Notes under the pieces: generated by a model
Told to the model about the DNA's origin: nothing
The model's database searches: none
What the model saw: only the letters and a program-made list of their open reading frames with translations
Position numbers and translations under genes: made by a program
Source of the DNA: an uncultured Ideonella sp.
Lineage (GTDB): Bacteria > Pseudomonadota > Gammaproteobacteria > Burkholderiales > Burkholderiaceae
Length of the DNA stretch: 20,333 bases
Reading direction: 5' to 3'
Assembly: GCA_946479475.1 (NCBI GenBank)
Contig: CAMLGG010000072.1
Coordinates: forward strand, 1-20,333
Part shown: positions 7,619 through 15,492 of the stretch, piece after piece
Position numbering within the stretch: the stretch's first letter is position 1
Layout of the letters: the number at the start of each line of letters is the position of its first letter

Positions 7619-7660
7619 ACTGTAGGGAGCGCCCGGCGGGGCCGCCATGGCCGTGCGACC
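7619..7660 (-). promoter_or_regulatory. Promoter of miniprotein C with GGTCGC box
   Basis: On the minus strand GGTCGCA (7660-7654), 29 nt, then TACAGT (7624-7619), matching the miniprotein B unit in box, spacing and -10 block, and the miniprotein A unit in GGTCGC-N-CGGCC-N-TGGC. The predicted transcript start leaves a leader of about 35 nt. Confidence 0.5.
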
Positions 7661-7702
7661 AGCCGCCCCGGCGGCGCGACGAACTGCGTGCGGGGCGGAT
7701 GA

Positions 7703-7722
7703 GCGGCAGTTCTGGCTGCCGC
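7703..7722 (-). terminator. Possible stem-loop end of ProQ transcript
   Basis: GCGGCAG and CTGCCGC form a perfect 7-bp stem with a 6-nt loop 22 nt after the ProQ stop codon. There is no T-run, so it is a weak terminator candidate; ProQ transcripts may read into the miniprotein C gene. Confidence 0.3.
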
Positions 7723-7743
7723 GCTACTGGGGTTGACCCGTAC

Positions 7744-8592
7744 TCAGCGGGGCCGGGGCGGCCGAGCAGGCCGCCCACCGGGGCCCGAGGGGCCTCGGCG
7801 ATCGGGGCGATCCTCGCGGCGGCCCGCGCCATCGTTGCGCGGCCCGGGCCGATCGCCCTCACGGCGCGAGCCGGGCCGGCCCTCCTGGCGTCGGTCGAGG
7901 CGCCCGCCACCGGCAGGGCCCCCCGGCTGCCCGCCGCCACGAGGCGCCTGGCGGGCCTGCTGGTCCCGCCACTGCTGAGCTTCCTCGCGGGCCTGGGCCA
8001 GCTGGGCCTCCAGCGCCTCGGGCGCCAGGCCCTTGAGCGCACAGAAGTTCTCCTTCGTCAGCGTGGTCGTCTCGAAGGCTCGCAGCAGCTGCGCCCGCTC
8101 GCGCCGGCCTGCCTCTTCAGCTTCGCGACGGGCCTCATGCACGGAGCGGCGACGCGCCAACTCCTCGCCTGCTGCCTGGCGGTGCTCCTCGCTGATCTCG
8201 CCGGCCGCCTGGCCATCGAGGTCGAGCCGATGCGGCGCCCGGGTGAGGGCGATCAGGTAGCTGGTGCTGCCGGTGTATCGGCGCAGGAAGGCCGACAGGG
8301 CCGCCTTGGTGAACTGGCCGGGAGCCCGGGCCTGGATGTCGGCCTGGATGCGCAGCTTGATCGGCTTGGACGGCCCCGTGAACAGGGCCGGGAACAGGCC
8401 CTTGAGGCGCTCGGCGGTCTCGGCGGGCGACAGGGTGGCTGGACCCGCGGCCGGCGTTGGCGGCGCCGCCGCTTCGGTCTGCACCAATGCCGGCTCCTGG
8501 AGCTGCGGCAGCTCGGGCTGGGCAGCGGACTCGGCGGCAGCGGACGACGGCGCAGGCGCCGCGGCGGGATCGGTTTCGTTGGTCTCGGGCAT
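7744..8592 (-). CDS. proQ: ProQ/FinO-domain RNA chaperone
   Basis: A 282-residue RNA-binding protein that should bind structured RNAs, including small RNAs and mRNA 3' ends, in the cytoplasm. The ProQ/FinO core is at about 53-125: LSPAETAERLKGLFPALF, KPIKLRIQADI, FTKAALSAFLRRYTGSTSYL. It is flanked by an Ala/Pro/Glu-rich N-terminal region (1-50), a charged helical linker (130-215, rich in E, R and A) and an Arg/Gly/Pro-rich disordered tail (216-282). This is longer than E. coli ProQ (232) because of the two tails. The ATG at 8592 was chosen because the extension to 8700 is proline- and arginine-rich without similarity and would crowd the divergent nrdJ promoter; no clear Shine-Dalgarno site supports either start. 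The domain call is strong; one-to-one orthology with E. coli ProQ is less certain. Confidence 0.88.
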   Translation of the reverse strand: MPETNETDPAAAPAPSSAAAESAAQPELPQLQEPALVQTEAAAPPTPAAGPATLSPAETAERLKGLFPALFTGPSKPIKLRIQADIQARAPGQFTKAALSAFLRRYTGSTSYLIALTRAPHRLDLDGQAAGEISEEHRQAAGEELARRRSVHEARREAEEAGRRERAQLLRAFETTTLTKENFCALKGLAPEALEAQLAQAREEAQQWRDQQARQAPRGGGQPGGPAGGGRLDRRQEGRPGSRREGDRPGPRNDGAGRREDRPDRRGPSGPGGRPARPPRPR

Positions 8593-8816
8593 GGGGTCGG
8601 GCGCGGCAGCGCCGGGGTCAAGGGGCGCATTGTGCCGGCTGGGCCGAGTCCCCACCGAGAGACCGCCCCGCGACCGATGTTTGCGCCAGGGCAAAGCCAT
8701 GTCGATGAACGGGTCGGGCCTCGCTGCGACGGCGCCTGTTGATGCATCATGCCACTGTAAAAAACCACAGCCTCACGCCTGATCCGGTTGCCGGTCGGGC
8801 CCTTCGTCGTACGCCC

Positions 8817-11765
8817 ATGAGCTCTGTCCGCCGCACCCCAGGTTCCCCTTCCCCTGCCTCCGCCGCGCGAAGCGGCCGGCACCCGGCCTTGCCGCCCCAG
8901 GCCATCAGCGCGGAGGTGCTGGCCGAGAAATACGCCAAGGGCGAAGAGCGAACGCTGGATGAAGTTCGGCAGCGCGTGGCGCGTGCCCTGGCGGCGGTCG
9001 AGCCGGCCGACCGGCGCGCGTCGTGGGAGCAGCGCTTCGTCGAGGCGCAGCGCCGAGGCTTCGTCCCGGCCGGGCGCATCAATTCGGCGGCCGGCACGGA
9101 CCTGACTGCCACCCTCATCAACTGCTTCGTGCAGCCGGTCGGCGACTCCATCGCGCAGGTCGAGGAAGGCTTTCCCGGCATCTACACCGCCCTGACGGAG
9201 GCGGCCGAGACGATGCGCCGCGGCGGCGGCGTGGGCTACGACTTCTCGCGCATCCGGCCGCAGGGCGCCTGGGTCGGCTCCACCCAGTCCAGCGCGTCGG
9301 GCCCGGTGAGCTACATGCGGGTCTTCGATCGCTCCTGCGAGACGGTCGAATCGGCCGGCGCGCGCCGCGGCGCGCAGATGGCGGTGCTGCGTTGCGACCA
9401 TCCCGACGTCGAGGCCTTCATCCGCGCCAAGGACGAAGGCGACCTGCGCAACTTCAACATCTCGGTCGGCGTGACCGACGAGTTCATGCAGGCCGTGCTG
9501 GCCGGCGCGGAGGTCGAGCTGGTGCACCGCGCCGAGCCCGGCCCGGCGCAGAAGGCGGCCGGCGCCCACCGCCGCGCCGATGGCCTGTGGGTCTACCGCC
9601 GCCTGCCCGCGGGCCGGCTGTGGGACCTGATCATGCGCTCGACCTACGACCACGCCGAGCCCGGCGTGCTCTTCCTCGACCGCATCAACAACGACAACAA
9701 CCTCAACTACTGCGAGTCGATCGCGGCGACCAACCCCTGCGCGGAGCAACCGCTTCCGTCCTACGGCTGCTGCTGCCTGGGCTCGATCGACCTGACGCAC
9801 TTCGTGACGGCGCCCTTCGAACCCGGCGCTGATTTCGACGACAAGGCCTTCGCCGAGGTCGTCAAGGTGGCCGTGCGCATGCTGGACAACGTGCTCGACG
9901 TGACGGTCTGGCCGCTGCCGCAGCAGGCGGAGGAGGCGCGCAACAAGCGTCGCGTGGGCCTGGGATTCACCGGCCTGGGCGATGCGCTGATCATGCTCGG
10001 CCTGCGTTACGACACGGCGGAGGCGCGCGAGATGGCCCGCCGCATCAGCGAGGCGATGCGCGATGCGGCCTACCTGGCCAGCGCCGACCTCGCCACCGAG
10101 CGCGGCGCCTTCCCGCTCTTCAACGCCGACCTTTACCTCTCGCGCGGCAACTTCGCCTCTCGATTGCCCGGCGAGGTGAAGGAGCAGATCCGCGCCAAGG
10201 GCCTGCGCAACTCGCACCTGCTGTCCATCGCGCCCACCGGCACCATCAGCCTGGCCTTCGCCGACAACGCCAGCAACGGCATCGAGCCGCCGTTCTCGTG
10301 GACGTACACGCGCAAGAAGCGCATGGCCGACGGCAGCTTCAAGGAGTACAGCGTCGAGGACCACGCCTGGCGCCTGTATCGCCATTTGAAGGGCACCGAC
10401 GCGCCATTGACCCCGGCCTTCGTGACCGCGCTCGAGATGAGCGCCGAGGCTCACGCATTGATGGTGGCCGCCGTGGCGCCCTGCATCGACACCTCGATCA
10501 GCAAGACGGTCAACGTGCCGGCCGACTACCCCTACGAGGATTTCCAGGGCCTGTACCTCACCGCCTGGCGCTCGGGGCTGAAGGGCCTGGCGACCTACCG
10601 GCCCAATGCAGTGCTCGGCGCAGTGCTCAGCGTCGACACGCCCGCGGCGCCGGTGGCGCCGGCGCCGCTGGCCGCCGACTCCGCCAACCAGCGCCTCACG
10701 CTCGACAAGCTGCCGGCGCCGGTGCTGACATCTCTGCGCTGGCCCGGCCGGCCCGAGCTGAAGGCCGGCAACCCGGCGTGGAGCTACCTGATCCAGCATC
10801 CGCACGGCGACTTCTCGCTCTTCGTCGGCGAATTGCCGGCCGAGGCGGGGCCGGGCACGGGCCTGTTCGGCACCACCGTGCCCTTCGAGGTCTGGGTGAA
10901 CGGGGCAGAGCAGCCGCGCGGACTGGGCGCGCTGGCCAAGACGCTGTCGATGGACATGCGGACGAACGATGCGCAGTGGCTGAAGCTCAAGCTCGACGCG
11001 CTCGCCACGGTGGCCGAGGAACGCTCGTTCGAGATGCCCTTCCCGCCGAACGGAGAGAAGCGCCTGTTCCCGGGCGTGGTCGCTGCCACCGCCAGTGTCA
11101 TCCGCTGGCGTTGCGAGGAGCTCGGTGCCTTGCAGGAGGGCGGCCCCACGCCGGTGATGGACGCGCTTTTCAGCCGCGAGGAGCCGCGCACCAGCACCTC
11201 CGGCACGCTGGCCTGGGCCGTCGACGTGGACAACCCGGCCACCGGCGAGTCGTTCACGCTGACGCTCAAGGAGGTGTCCCTCGCCACCACCGATCCGCTG
11301 GTCTCGCCGACCGGCTTCGCCACCCGGCCCTGCGCCGTAGGCTTCTCGGGCAACTACCCCAAGGCCTTCGACGGTCTGGCGCGGCTGCTTTCGCTCGACA
11401 TGCGGGTCATCGACCCGGCCTGGATAGGCATGAAGCTGCGCAAGCTGCTGAACGTCGGCGAGCCGCTCGGGCACTTCATGGCGCCCATCCCGGGCCAGCG
11501 TCGCCAACAAGTGTGGCCGAGCACGGTGGCCTACGTCGCGCGCCTCATCATCCACCGCTACGCCATGCTGGGCGTGCTCGACGAAGAGGGCAACCCGCTG
11601 CACGCGATGGGCATCCTCGAGGCCCCGGCGCCCAAGACGAGCAGCGCCGTGACGGCGCCGGTGCTGGCAGGCCGCCCCTGCCCCGAGTGCGGCAACGCAA
11701 CCCTCATCCACAAGGACGGCTGCGACTTCTGCACCGCCTGCGGCTACGTCGGGCAGTGCGGCTGA
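8817..11765 (+). CDS. nrdJ: Adenosylcobalamin-dependent (class II) ribonucleotide reductase
   Basis: A class II reductase (982 residues from this start) that makes deoxyribonucleotides using a thiyl radical generated from coenzyme B12, working with or without oxygen. Key residues are C103 in LINCFVQP (first redox Cys), N306-x-C308-x-E310 in TNPCAE (radical and base), GCCCLGS at 317-323 (partner Cys) and the PTGTISLAF loop at 473-481. The C-terminus has two similar TSCPD-type segments, about 640-770 and 795-920 ([12 protein letters not shown] against [12 protein letters not shown]). It ends in a Cys-rich zinc-ribbon-like tail (C955, C958, C969, C972, C975, C981) that probably re-reduces the active site. 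The start is uncertain: TTG 8739 or ATG 8742 would add 26 or 25 residues, and none has a good Shine-Dalgarno site. No B12 riboswitch or NrdR box is seen upstream. Confidence 0.95.
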   Translation: MSSVRRTPGSPSPASAARSGRHPALPPQAISAEVLAEKYAKGEERTLDEVRQRVARALAAVEPADRRASWEQRFVEAQRRGFVPAGRINSAAGTDLTATLINCFVQPVGDSIAQVEEGFPGIYTALTEAAETMRRGGGVGYDFSRIRPQGAWVGSTQSSASGPVSYMRVFDRSCETVESAGARRGAQMAVLRCDHPDVEAFIRAKDEGDLRNFNISVGVTDEFMQAVLAGAEVELVHRAEPGPAQKAAGAHRRADGLWVYRRLPAGRLWDLIMRSTYDHAEPGVLFLDRINNDNNLNYCESIAATNPCAEQPLPSYGCCCLGSIDLTHFVTAPFEPGADFDDKAFAEVVKVAVRMLDNVLDVTVWPLPQQAEEARNKRRVGLGFTGLGDALIMLGLRYDTAEAREMARRISEAMRDAAYLASADLATERGAFPLFNADLYLSRGNFASRLPGEVKEQIRAKGLRNSHLLSIAPTGTISLAFADNASNGIEPPFSWTYTRKKRMADGSFKEYSVEDHAWRLYRHLKGTDAPLTPAFVTALEMSAEAHALMVAAVAPCIDTSISKTVNVPADYPYEDFQGLYLTAWRSGLKGLATYRPNAVLGAVLSVDTPAAPVAPAPLAADSANQRLTLDKLPAPVLTSLRWPGRPELKAGNPAWSYLIQHPHGDFSLFVGELPAEAGPGTGLFGTTVPFEVWVNGAEQPRGLGALAKTLSMDMRTNDAQWLKLKLDALATVAEERSFEMPFPPNGEKRLFPGVVAATASVIRWRCEELGALQEGGPTPVMDALFSREEPRTSTSGTLAWAVDVDNPATGESFTLTLKEVSLATTDPLVSPTGFATRPCAVGFSGNYPKAFDGLARLLSLDMRVIDPAWIGMKLRKLLNVGEPLGHFMAPIPGQRRQQVWPSTVAYVARLIIHRYAMLGVLDEEGNPLHAMGILEAPAPKTSSAVTAPVLAGRPCPECGNATLIHKDGCDFCTACGYVGQCG

Positions 11766-11784
11766 GGGCGCATGGCGCCCTCAG
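11762..11784. terminator. Perfect inverted repeat spanning the nrdJ stop codon
   Basis: CTGAGGGCGC (11762-11771), loop ATG, GCGCCCTCAG (11775-11784): 10 perfect pairs, with the TGA stop inside the left arm. A second small stem, CCGC-TGT-GCGG, follows directly. There is no T-run, so it is likely a transcript-end stabiliser or a weak terminator. Confidence 0.5.
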
Positions 11785-11807
11785 CCGCTGTGCGGCGGAA
11801 TGTTTGG

Positions 11808-11842
11808 CTCCCTCCAGCCTCCCTCCGGGAGGGAGGCTCCAG
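11808..11842 (+). repeat. Intergenic palindromic repeat, copy 3 (plus orientation)
   Basis: A 35-bp imperfect palindrome beginning CTCCCTCCAGCCTCCCTCC and ending GGGAGGGAGGCTCCAG. Its core (GCCTCCCTC, loop, GAGGGAGGC) forms a strong hairpin. By my count it matches copy 2, read on the other strand, at 25 of 35 positions. Confidence 0.45.
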
Positions 11843-11880
11843 CCGGATTGACAAGATGACGGTGCCCTTTGTGGGACTGA

Positions 11881-11915
11881 CCAGAGTCCTCCTCGCGGAG
11901 GAGGGCTGGGAGGAG
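11881..11915 (-). repeat. Intergenic palindromic repeat, copy 2 (minus orientation)
   Basis: On the minus strand it begins CTCCTCCCAGCCCTCCTCC and ends GAGGAGGACTCTGG. The core CCTCCTC-GCG-GAGGAGG (11888-11904) is a perfect 7-bp hairpin. Same orientation as copy 1 and opposite to copy 3. Confidence 0.45.
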
Positions 11916-11927
11916 TTGTCGAACTGT

Positions 11928-11960
11928 CTGGAGCCCCGCTCTTGGAGGGGGCTGGGGGAG
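11928..11960 (-). repeat. Intergenic palindromic repeat, copy 1 (minus orientation)
   Basis: On the minus strand it begins CTCCCCCAGCCCCCTCC and ends GAGCGGGGCTCCAG, 33 bp. It shares the CTCC...CCAGCC...CCTCC...GAG...GG...CTC layout with copies 2 and 3. Confidence 0.45.
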
Positions 11961-11977
11961 CAATTGGACCGCCGCAA

Positions 11978-12012
11978 GGCGAGGGTGCTAGCCCGTGGCT
12001 AGCACCCTCGCC
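11978..12012. terminator. Perfect 16-bp stem-loop spanning the hybrid kinase stop codon
   Basis: GGCGAGGGTGCTAGCC (11978-11993), loop CGT, GGCTAGCACCCTCGCC (11997-12012): 16 perfect pairs with a 3-nt loop. The minus-strand TAG stop (11990-11988) and the last codons lie inside the stem. After the stem the minus strand reads TTGCGG, so there is no true T-run. Such a stable stem probably ends or protects the operon mRNA. Confidence 0.6.
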
Positions 12013-13568
12013 ACGGTCGGGCACAGCTGCTCGAAGCTGTTCTCCTTTTCCAGCAGGCTGCGCACGCCGATGGCGGCGGCGCGGATGCGCAGGTCCTCGG
12101 TCAGGTGGCCGGAGCTGATGATGACCGGCAGGTCCGGGCGCAGGAAGGCCAGTTCGCTGGCCACTTCCAGGCCCGAGCACTCGGGCATGTTGAAGTCGGT
12201 CACCACGAGGTCGAAGCGCAGCGGGGCGGCACGCACCGCCTCCAGTGCCGCCCGGGCGTCGCTGAAGGCGCTCACCTCGTAGCCCGCCCGCTGCAACAGG
12301 CGCGCAGCGACCAGCATCATCGTCTCGTCGTCGTCGATGTAGATGACGTGTTCGCCGTGGCCACGGACCTGGGAGGCGGAAGGCGGCGGCGAAGGTTCTT
12401 CCGGCGCCGGCTGATCGCAGGCGGGGATGTAGAGATCGAAGGTCGTGCCGATGCCCGGCTGGGTGTCCACCCGGATCCCGCCGCCGTGCGAGACCACGAT
12501 GCCGTGCACGACCGACAGGCCGAGCCCCGTGCCCTGGCCGACGGGCTTGGTGGTGAAGAAGGGCTCGAAGATCCGCTCACGGGTCGCGGCATCCATGCCC
12601 ACCCCGGTGTCGCTGACCCAAAGGTGCGCATAACGGCCGGGCGGCAGGGTGCCCAGGGCCGCGAGGTCGGCGCTGCCCTGGTCCAGCAGCACCTCGCGCA
12701 GGCCTATGCCGATGCGTCCCGTGCCGTCGGGCAAGGCGTGCCAGGCGTTGGTGCACAGGTTCATCAGCACCTGCTGGATCTGGGTGGCGTCGGCCAGCAC
12801 GTGGGGAGAAGTGGCCGGCAGTTCGGTGTCCAGCGTCACACGCGTCGGCAGCGTGGCGCGCAGCAGCTTGTGTGTCTCGAGCACGATGGGCGCGAGGGGC
12901 TGCACGTGCAGCTCGGCGGCCTGCTTGCGGCTGAAAGCCAGGATCTGCCGGACCAGTTCGCGCGCGCGCAGGCCGGCGCGCTGGATCTCGTCGACGTTGA
13001 CCAGGCCTGGATGATCCGGCCCGATCTCCTGACGCAGCAGGGTGGCATTGCCGAGCACCGCACCGAGGATGTTGTTGAAGTCGTGCGCGATGCCGCCGGC
13101 CAGCGTGCCTATGGACTCCATCTTCTGCGCATGGCGCAGCTGCGCCTCGTACTGGCGCAGGTCCAGCTCGGCCTGGCGCCGCTCGGCCCGCACGGCGGCC
13201 TGCGCGAGCTCGCGCTCCATCGCCGGCGCGAGGCGGGCCAGGTTCTGCTTCATCACGTAGTCGCTCGCGCCGGCCTTCATGGCCTGCACGGCGGTCTCCT
13301 CGCCGATCGTGCCGGAGACGAAGATGAACGGGATGTCGGTGCCCGTGCTCCGGAAGGCCTGCAGCGCGTCCAGGCCGCTGAAGCCGGGCAGGCTGAAGTC
13401 GGAGATGATGGCGTCCCAGTTCTTCTCGACCAGCGCCCGCAGCAGCGCGCCAATGTCCTGCACGCGCCGGTAGCTCGGGTCGAAGCCGGCCCGGCGCAGC
13501 GAGCGCAGCGCCAGGCGGGCGTCGTCTTCCGAGTCTTCGACGATGAGGAGCCTGATCGGTCGGTTCAC
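11988..13568 (-). CDS. Hybrid signalling protein: receiver - histidine kinase - receiver
   Basis: A soluble 526-residue protein. The N-terminal receiver (about 5-120) has E11/D12, phosphoacceptor D57 in ISDFSLPG and K107. A short coiled linker leads to the kinase core: H162 in GGIAHDFNN, N274 in the N box, DTGVGM at 320-325, EPFFTTK at 335-341 and GTGLGL at 346-351. The C-terminal receiver (about 406-525) has D412-D414, D458 in VVTDFNMP and K508. There is no membrane segment, PAS domain or DNA-binding domain, so input is probably phosphotransfer into the first receiver and output passes through the last one. It begins with GTG 12 nt after the stand-alone receiver stop, which fits the last gene of a four-gene operon. 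All catalytic residues are present. The target of the relay cannot be read from the window. Confidence 0.92.
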   Translation of the reverse strand: MNRPIRLLIVEDSEDDARLALRSLRRAGFDPSYRRVQDIGALLRALVEKNWDAIISDFSLPGFSGLDALQAFRSTGTDIPFIFVSGTIGEETAVQAMKAGASDYVMKQNLARLAPAMERELAQAAVRAERRQAELDLRQYEAQLRHAQKMESIGTLAGGIAHDFNNILGAVLGNATLLRQEIGPDHPGLVNVDEIQRAGLRARELVRQILAFSRKQAAELHVQPLAPIVLETHKLLRATLPTRVTLDTELPATSPHVLADATQIQQVLMNLCTNAWHALPDGTGRIGIGLREVLLDQGSADLAALGTLPPGRYAHLWVSDTGVGMDAATRERIFEPFFTTKPVGQGTGLGLSVVHGIVVSHGGGIRVDTQPGIGTTFDLYIPACDQPAPEEPSPPPSASQVRGHGEHVIYIDDDETMMLVAARLLQRAGYEVSAFSDARAALEAVRAAPLRFDLVVTDFNMPECSGLEVASELAFLRPDLPVIISSGHLTEDLRIRAAAIGVRSLLEKENSFEQLCPTVARVLATG

Positions 13569-13580
13569 TTCTGGCGGGCC

Positions 13581-14039
13581 TTACCGGGGACTCTTGGGCG
13601 GGGCGATCTGGTTCAGCGCGAGCCAGTAGATGCCGAGCACCCGCACGGCCTCCATGAACTCGGCGAAATCCACCGGCTTTCGCACATAGCTGTTGGCTCC
13701 TAGCGAGTAGCCGGAGATCAGGTCCTGCTCCTCCTTCGACGACGTCAGGATGACCACCGGCAGGAACTGCGTCCGCTCGTCGGCCCGGATGGCGCGCAGC
13801 ACGCTCAGGCCGTCCAGCTTCGGCAGCTTGAGGTCGAGGATGATCAACGTCGGCAAGGGGGCGGACTCGCGCGGCGCGTGCACTCCGCGCGCGAAGAGGA
13901 AGTCCAGCGCCTCGACGCCATCGCGCACGACCTCGATCGGATTCATGAGGTGGCTGCGCTTGAAGGCCCGCATCGTCAGCTCGACGTCGTCCGAACTGTC
14001 TTCAACCAGCAGGATGATCTTGTTGCCGTCGTTGTTCAT
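13581..14039 (-). CDS. Stand-alone receiver (Rcp1/CheY-like response regulator)
   Basis: A single-domain response regulator of 152 residues with no output domain. Acidic pocket E13/D14 in LLVEDSSDD, phosphoacceptor D69 in LIILDLKLPK, conserved T99/S100 and K121 in VRKPVDF are all present. The length and the long beta4-side insert (RGVHAPRESAPLPT, about 51-64) match the Rcp1-type receivers that partner phytochrome-like kinases. Its ATG overlaps the end of the upstream kinase gene by 38 nt and has AAGGGAG just upstream, indicating coupled translation. It probably carries phosphate from the membrane kinase to the hybrid protein, or acts by protein contact. Confidence 0.93.
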   Translation of the reverse strand: MNNDGNKIILLVEDSSDDVELTMRAFKRSHLMNPIEVVRDGVEALDFLFARGVHAPRESAPLPTLIILDLKLPKLDGLSVLRAIRADERTQFLPVVILTSSKEEQDLISGYSLGANSYVRKPVDFAEFMEAVRVLGIYWLALNQIAPPKSPR

Positions 14040-15480
14040 CTTCTACTCCCTTGAGCGTGAAATGGAACGTGGCGCCCTTGCCCAGCTCCGCGTCGACCCA
14101 GATTTCGCCGCCGTGCCGGCGCAGGATGCGCTGGACCGTGGCCAGGCCGACGCCGGTGCCCGGGAACTCCCCCTCGTGGTGCAGGCGCTGGAAGGCGCCG
14201 AACAGGCGGTTCGAATAGGCCATGTCGAAGCCGGCGCCGTTGTCGCCAACATGGATGACCCGCTGGCCGTCGTGCTGTTCGGCGCCGACGCGGATGGCAG
14301 CGTGCTCGGTCTTGCCGGTGAACTTCCAGGCGTTCTCCAGCAGGTTCTGCATCGCCACCTGCAGGAGGGCGCGGTCGCCCTGCACGGTGATGCCGTCCTC
14401 GATCTCCCAGTGCACCGCGCGCTCGGGCTGCTGGCGCGCCAGCGACTCCGAGATCTCGCGCGCCATCGCGCTGAGGTCGACCGGCCGCAGGTTCAGCTCG
14501 GCGCGCGTGACGCGCGAAAGGCCGAGCAGGTCGTCGATCAGCCGGCCCATGCGCTGGCTGGCGGCGCGGATGCGCTGCAGGTAATCGCGCCCCTCGTCGT
14601 CAAGGCGGTCGCCGTAGTCCTCCAGCAGCGCGAGCGAGAAGCCGTCCATCGACCGCAGCGGCGCACGCAGGTCGTGCGAGACGGAATAGCTGAAGGACTC
14701 GAGCTCCCGGTTCAGCGCGCTCAGCTCCTGGTTGCTGTGCTCTATCTGGTGGAAGGACTCGCGCAGGGCCTGCGTCATCGCGTTGAAGTGCCGGGAGAGC
14801 TGGCCGATCTCGTCCACGCGGTCGGTGGGCAGGCGGAAGCTCCAGTTGCCCGCGGCGATCTCGCGCGTGGCCTGCTCGAGACGCGACACCGGTCCCAGGG
14901 CGTCGCGCTGGATCACCCAGGCGCCGCCCGCGGTGGTCAGCGCGAAGAGCATCAACCCGCCGACGATCACCCACAGCATCCGGCTCTGCGCGGCCTCGAT
15001 CCGCTCGGCGGCATGGCGGGCGAGCAGCGAGGCGTCCGTCTGGTTGTCCTGCTGCATCAGGAGGAGCTGGTTGGACAGCTGCGCCTCGAACCGGCGTTGC
15101 ACCTGCGGGTCGGCGGCGCGCTGGTCCGAGGCGGCCTGGAACTCGCCGAACAGTTGATGCGTCGACTCCAGCCGGCCACGCAGGTTGTCCGCGACGCCGG
15201 CTGCTTCGCTGTCCTCCGTGAAATCCAGCTGCGGCAGCAGGCCGGACAAGCGCTTCCACACCAGGCCCTCCTGCGCGCTGGAGCGATCCAGCCGGTGCAG
15301 CATGTACTCGAAGCTCACCAGTTGCAGGTCGCGCAGGGCCTGGGCGACTTCCGTGGTCTGCTGCCGCTGCCGGCTGGCATCCTGCACCTCCGCATGGGCC
15401 CACCAGGTCATGGCGCCCACCAGCACGATGGCCGCCAGCGTCGTCGCGCTGACCAGCCAGCCCTTGGTTCGGATCCGCAT
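14002..15480 (-). CDS. Membrane sensor histidine kinase with HAMP domain
   Basis: A 492-residue inner-membrane kinase. Membrane helices lie at about 7-29 and 169-190, enclosing a helical periplasmic domain of about 140 residues that looks like a four-helix bundle and has no recognisable ligand fold. HAMP follows at about 190-243 and then the kinase: H269 in SYSVSHDLRAPL, N383 in NLLENAWKF, DNGAGF at 413-418 and GTGVGL at 441-446. The HisKA segment (ESFSYSVSHDLRAPLRSMDG) is of the bacteriophytochrome-related type that usually pairs with Rcp1-like receivers, which is exactly the next gene. The binding protein gene ends 12 nt upstream, so the periplasmic domain may sense that protein rather than a free ligand. 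No clear Shine-Dalgarno site precedes the ATG, which suggests translational coupling. Confidence 0.92.
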   Translation of the reverse strand: MRIRTKGWLVSATTLAAIVLVGAMTWWAHAEVQDASRQRQQTTEVAQALRDLQLVSFEYMLHRLDRSSAQEGLVWKRLSGLLPQLDFTEDSEAAGVADNLRGRLESTHQLFGEFQAASDQRAADPQVQRRFEAQLSNQLLLMQQDNQTDASLLARHAAERIEAAQSRMLWVIVGGLMLFALTTAGGAWVIQRDALGPVSRLEQATREIAAGNWSFRLPTDRVDEIGQLSRHFNAMTQALRESFHQIEHSNQELSALNRELESFSYSVSHDLRAPLRSMDGFSLALLEDYGDRLDDEGRDYLQRIRAASQRMGRLIDDLLGLSRVTRAELNLRPVDLSAMAREISESLARQQPERAVHWEIEDGITVQGDRALLQVAMQNLLENAWKFTGKTEHAAIRVGAEQHDGQRVIHVGDNGAGFDMAYSNRLFGAFQRLHHEGEFPGTGVGLATVQRILRRHGGEIWVDAELGKGATFHFTLKGVEDEQRRQQDHPAG

Positions 15481-15492
15481 GCGCGCCGGGCC

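Noticed and set aside
8751..8757. GCCACTG upstream of nrdJ, resembling part of the cobalamin riboswitch core
   Set aside because: The other conserved parts (the GGTGAAATTCC-like region and the B12 box with AGTCAGGA-like sequence) are absent, so a B12 riboswitch is not supported even though the gene product uses B12.
8253..11711. Very long minus-strand open frame (about 1150 codons) opposite nrdJ and proQ
   Set aside because: Its translation is rich in R, G, A and H with no motif, as expected for the antisense frame of a GC-rich gene with G/C in third positions; the plus strand encodes a complete reductase.
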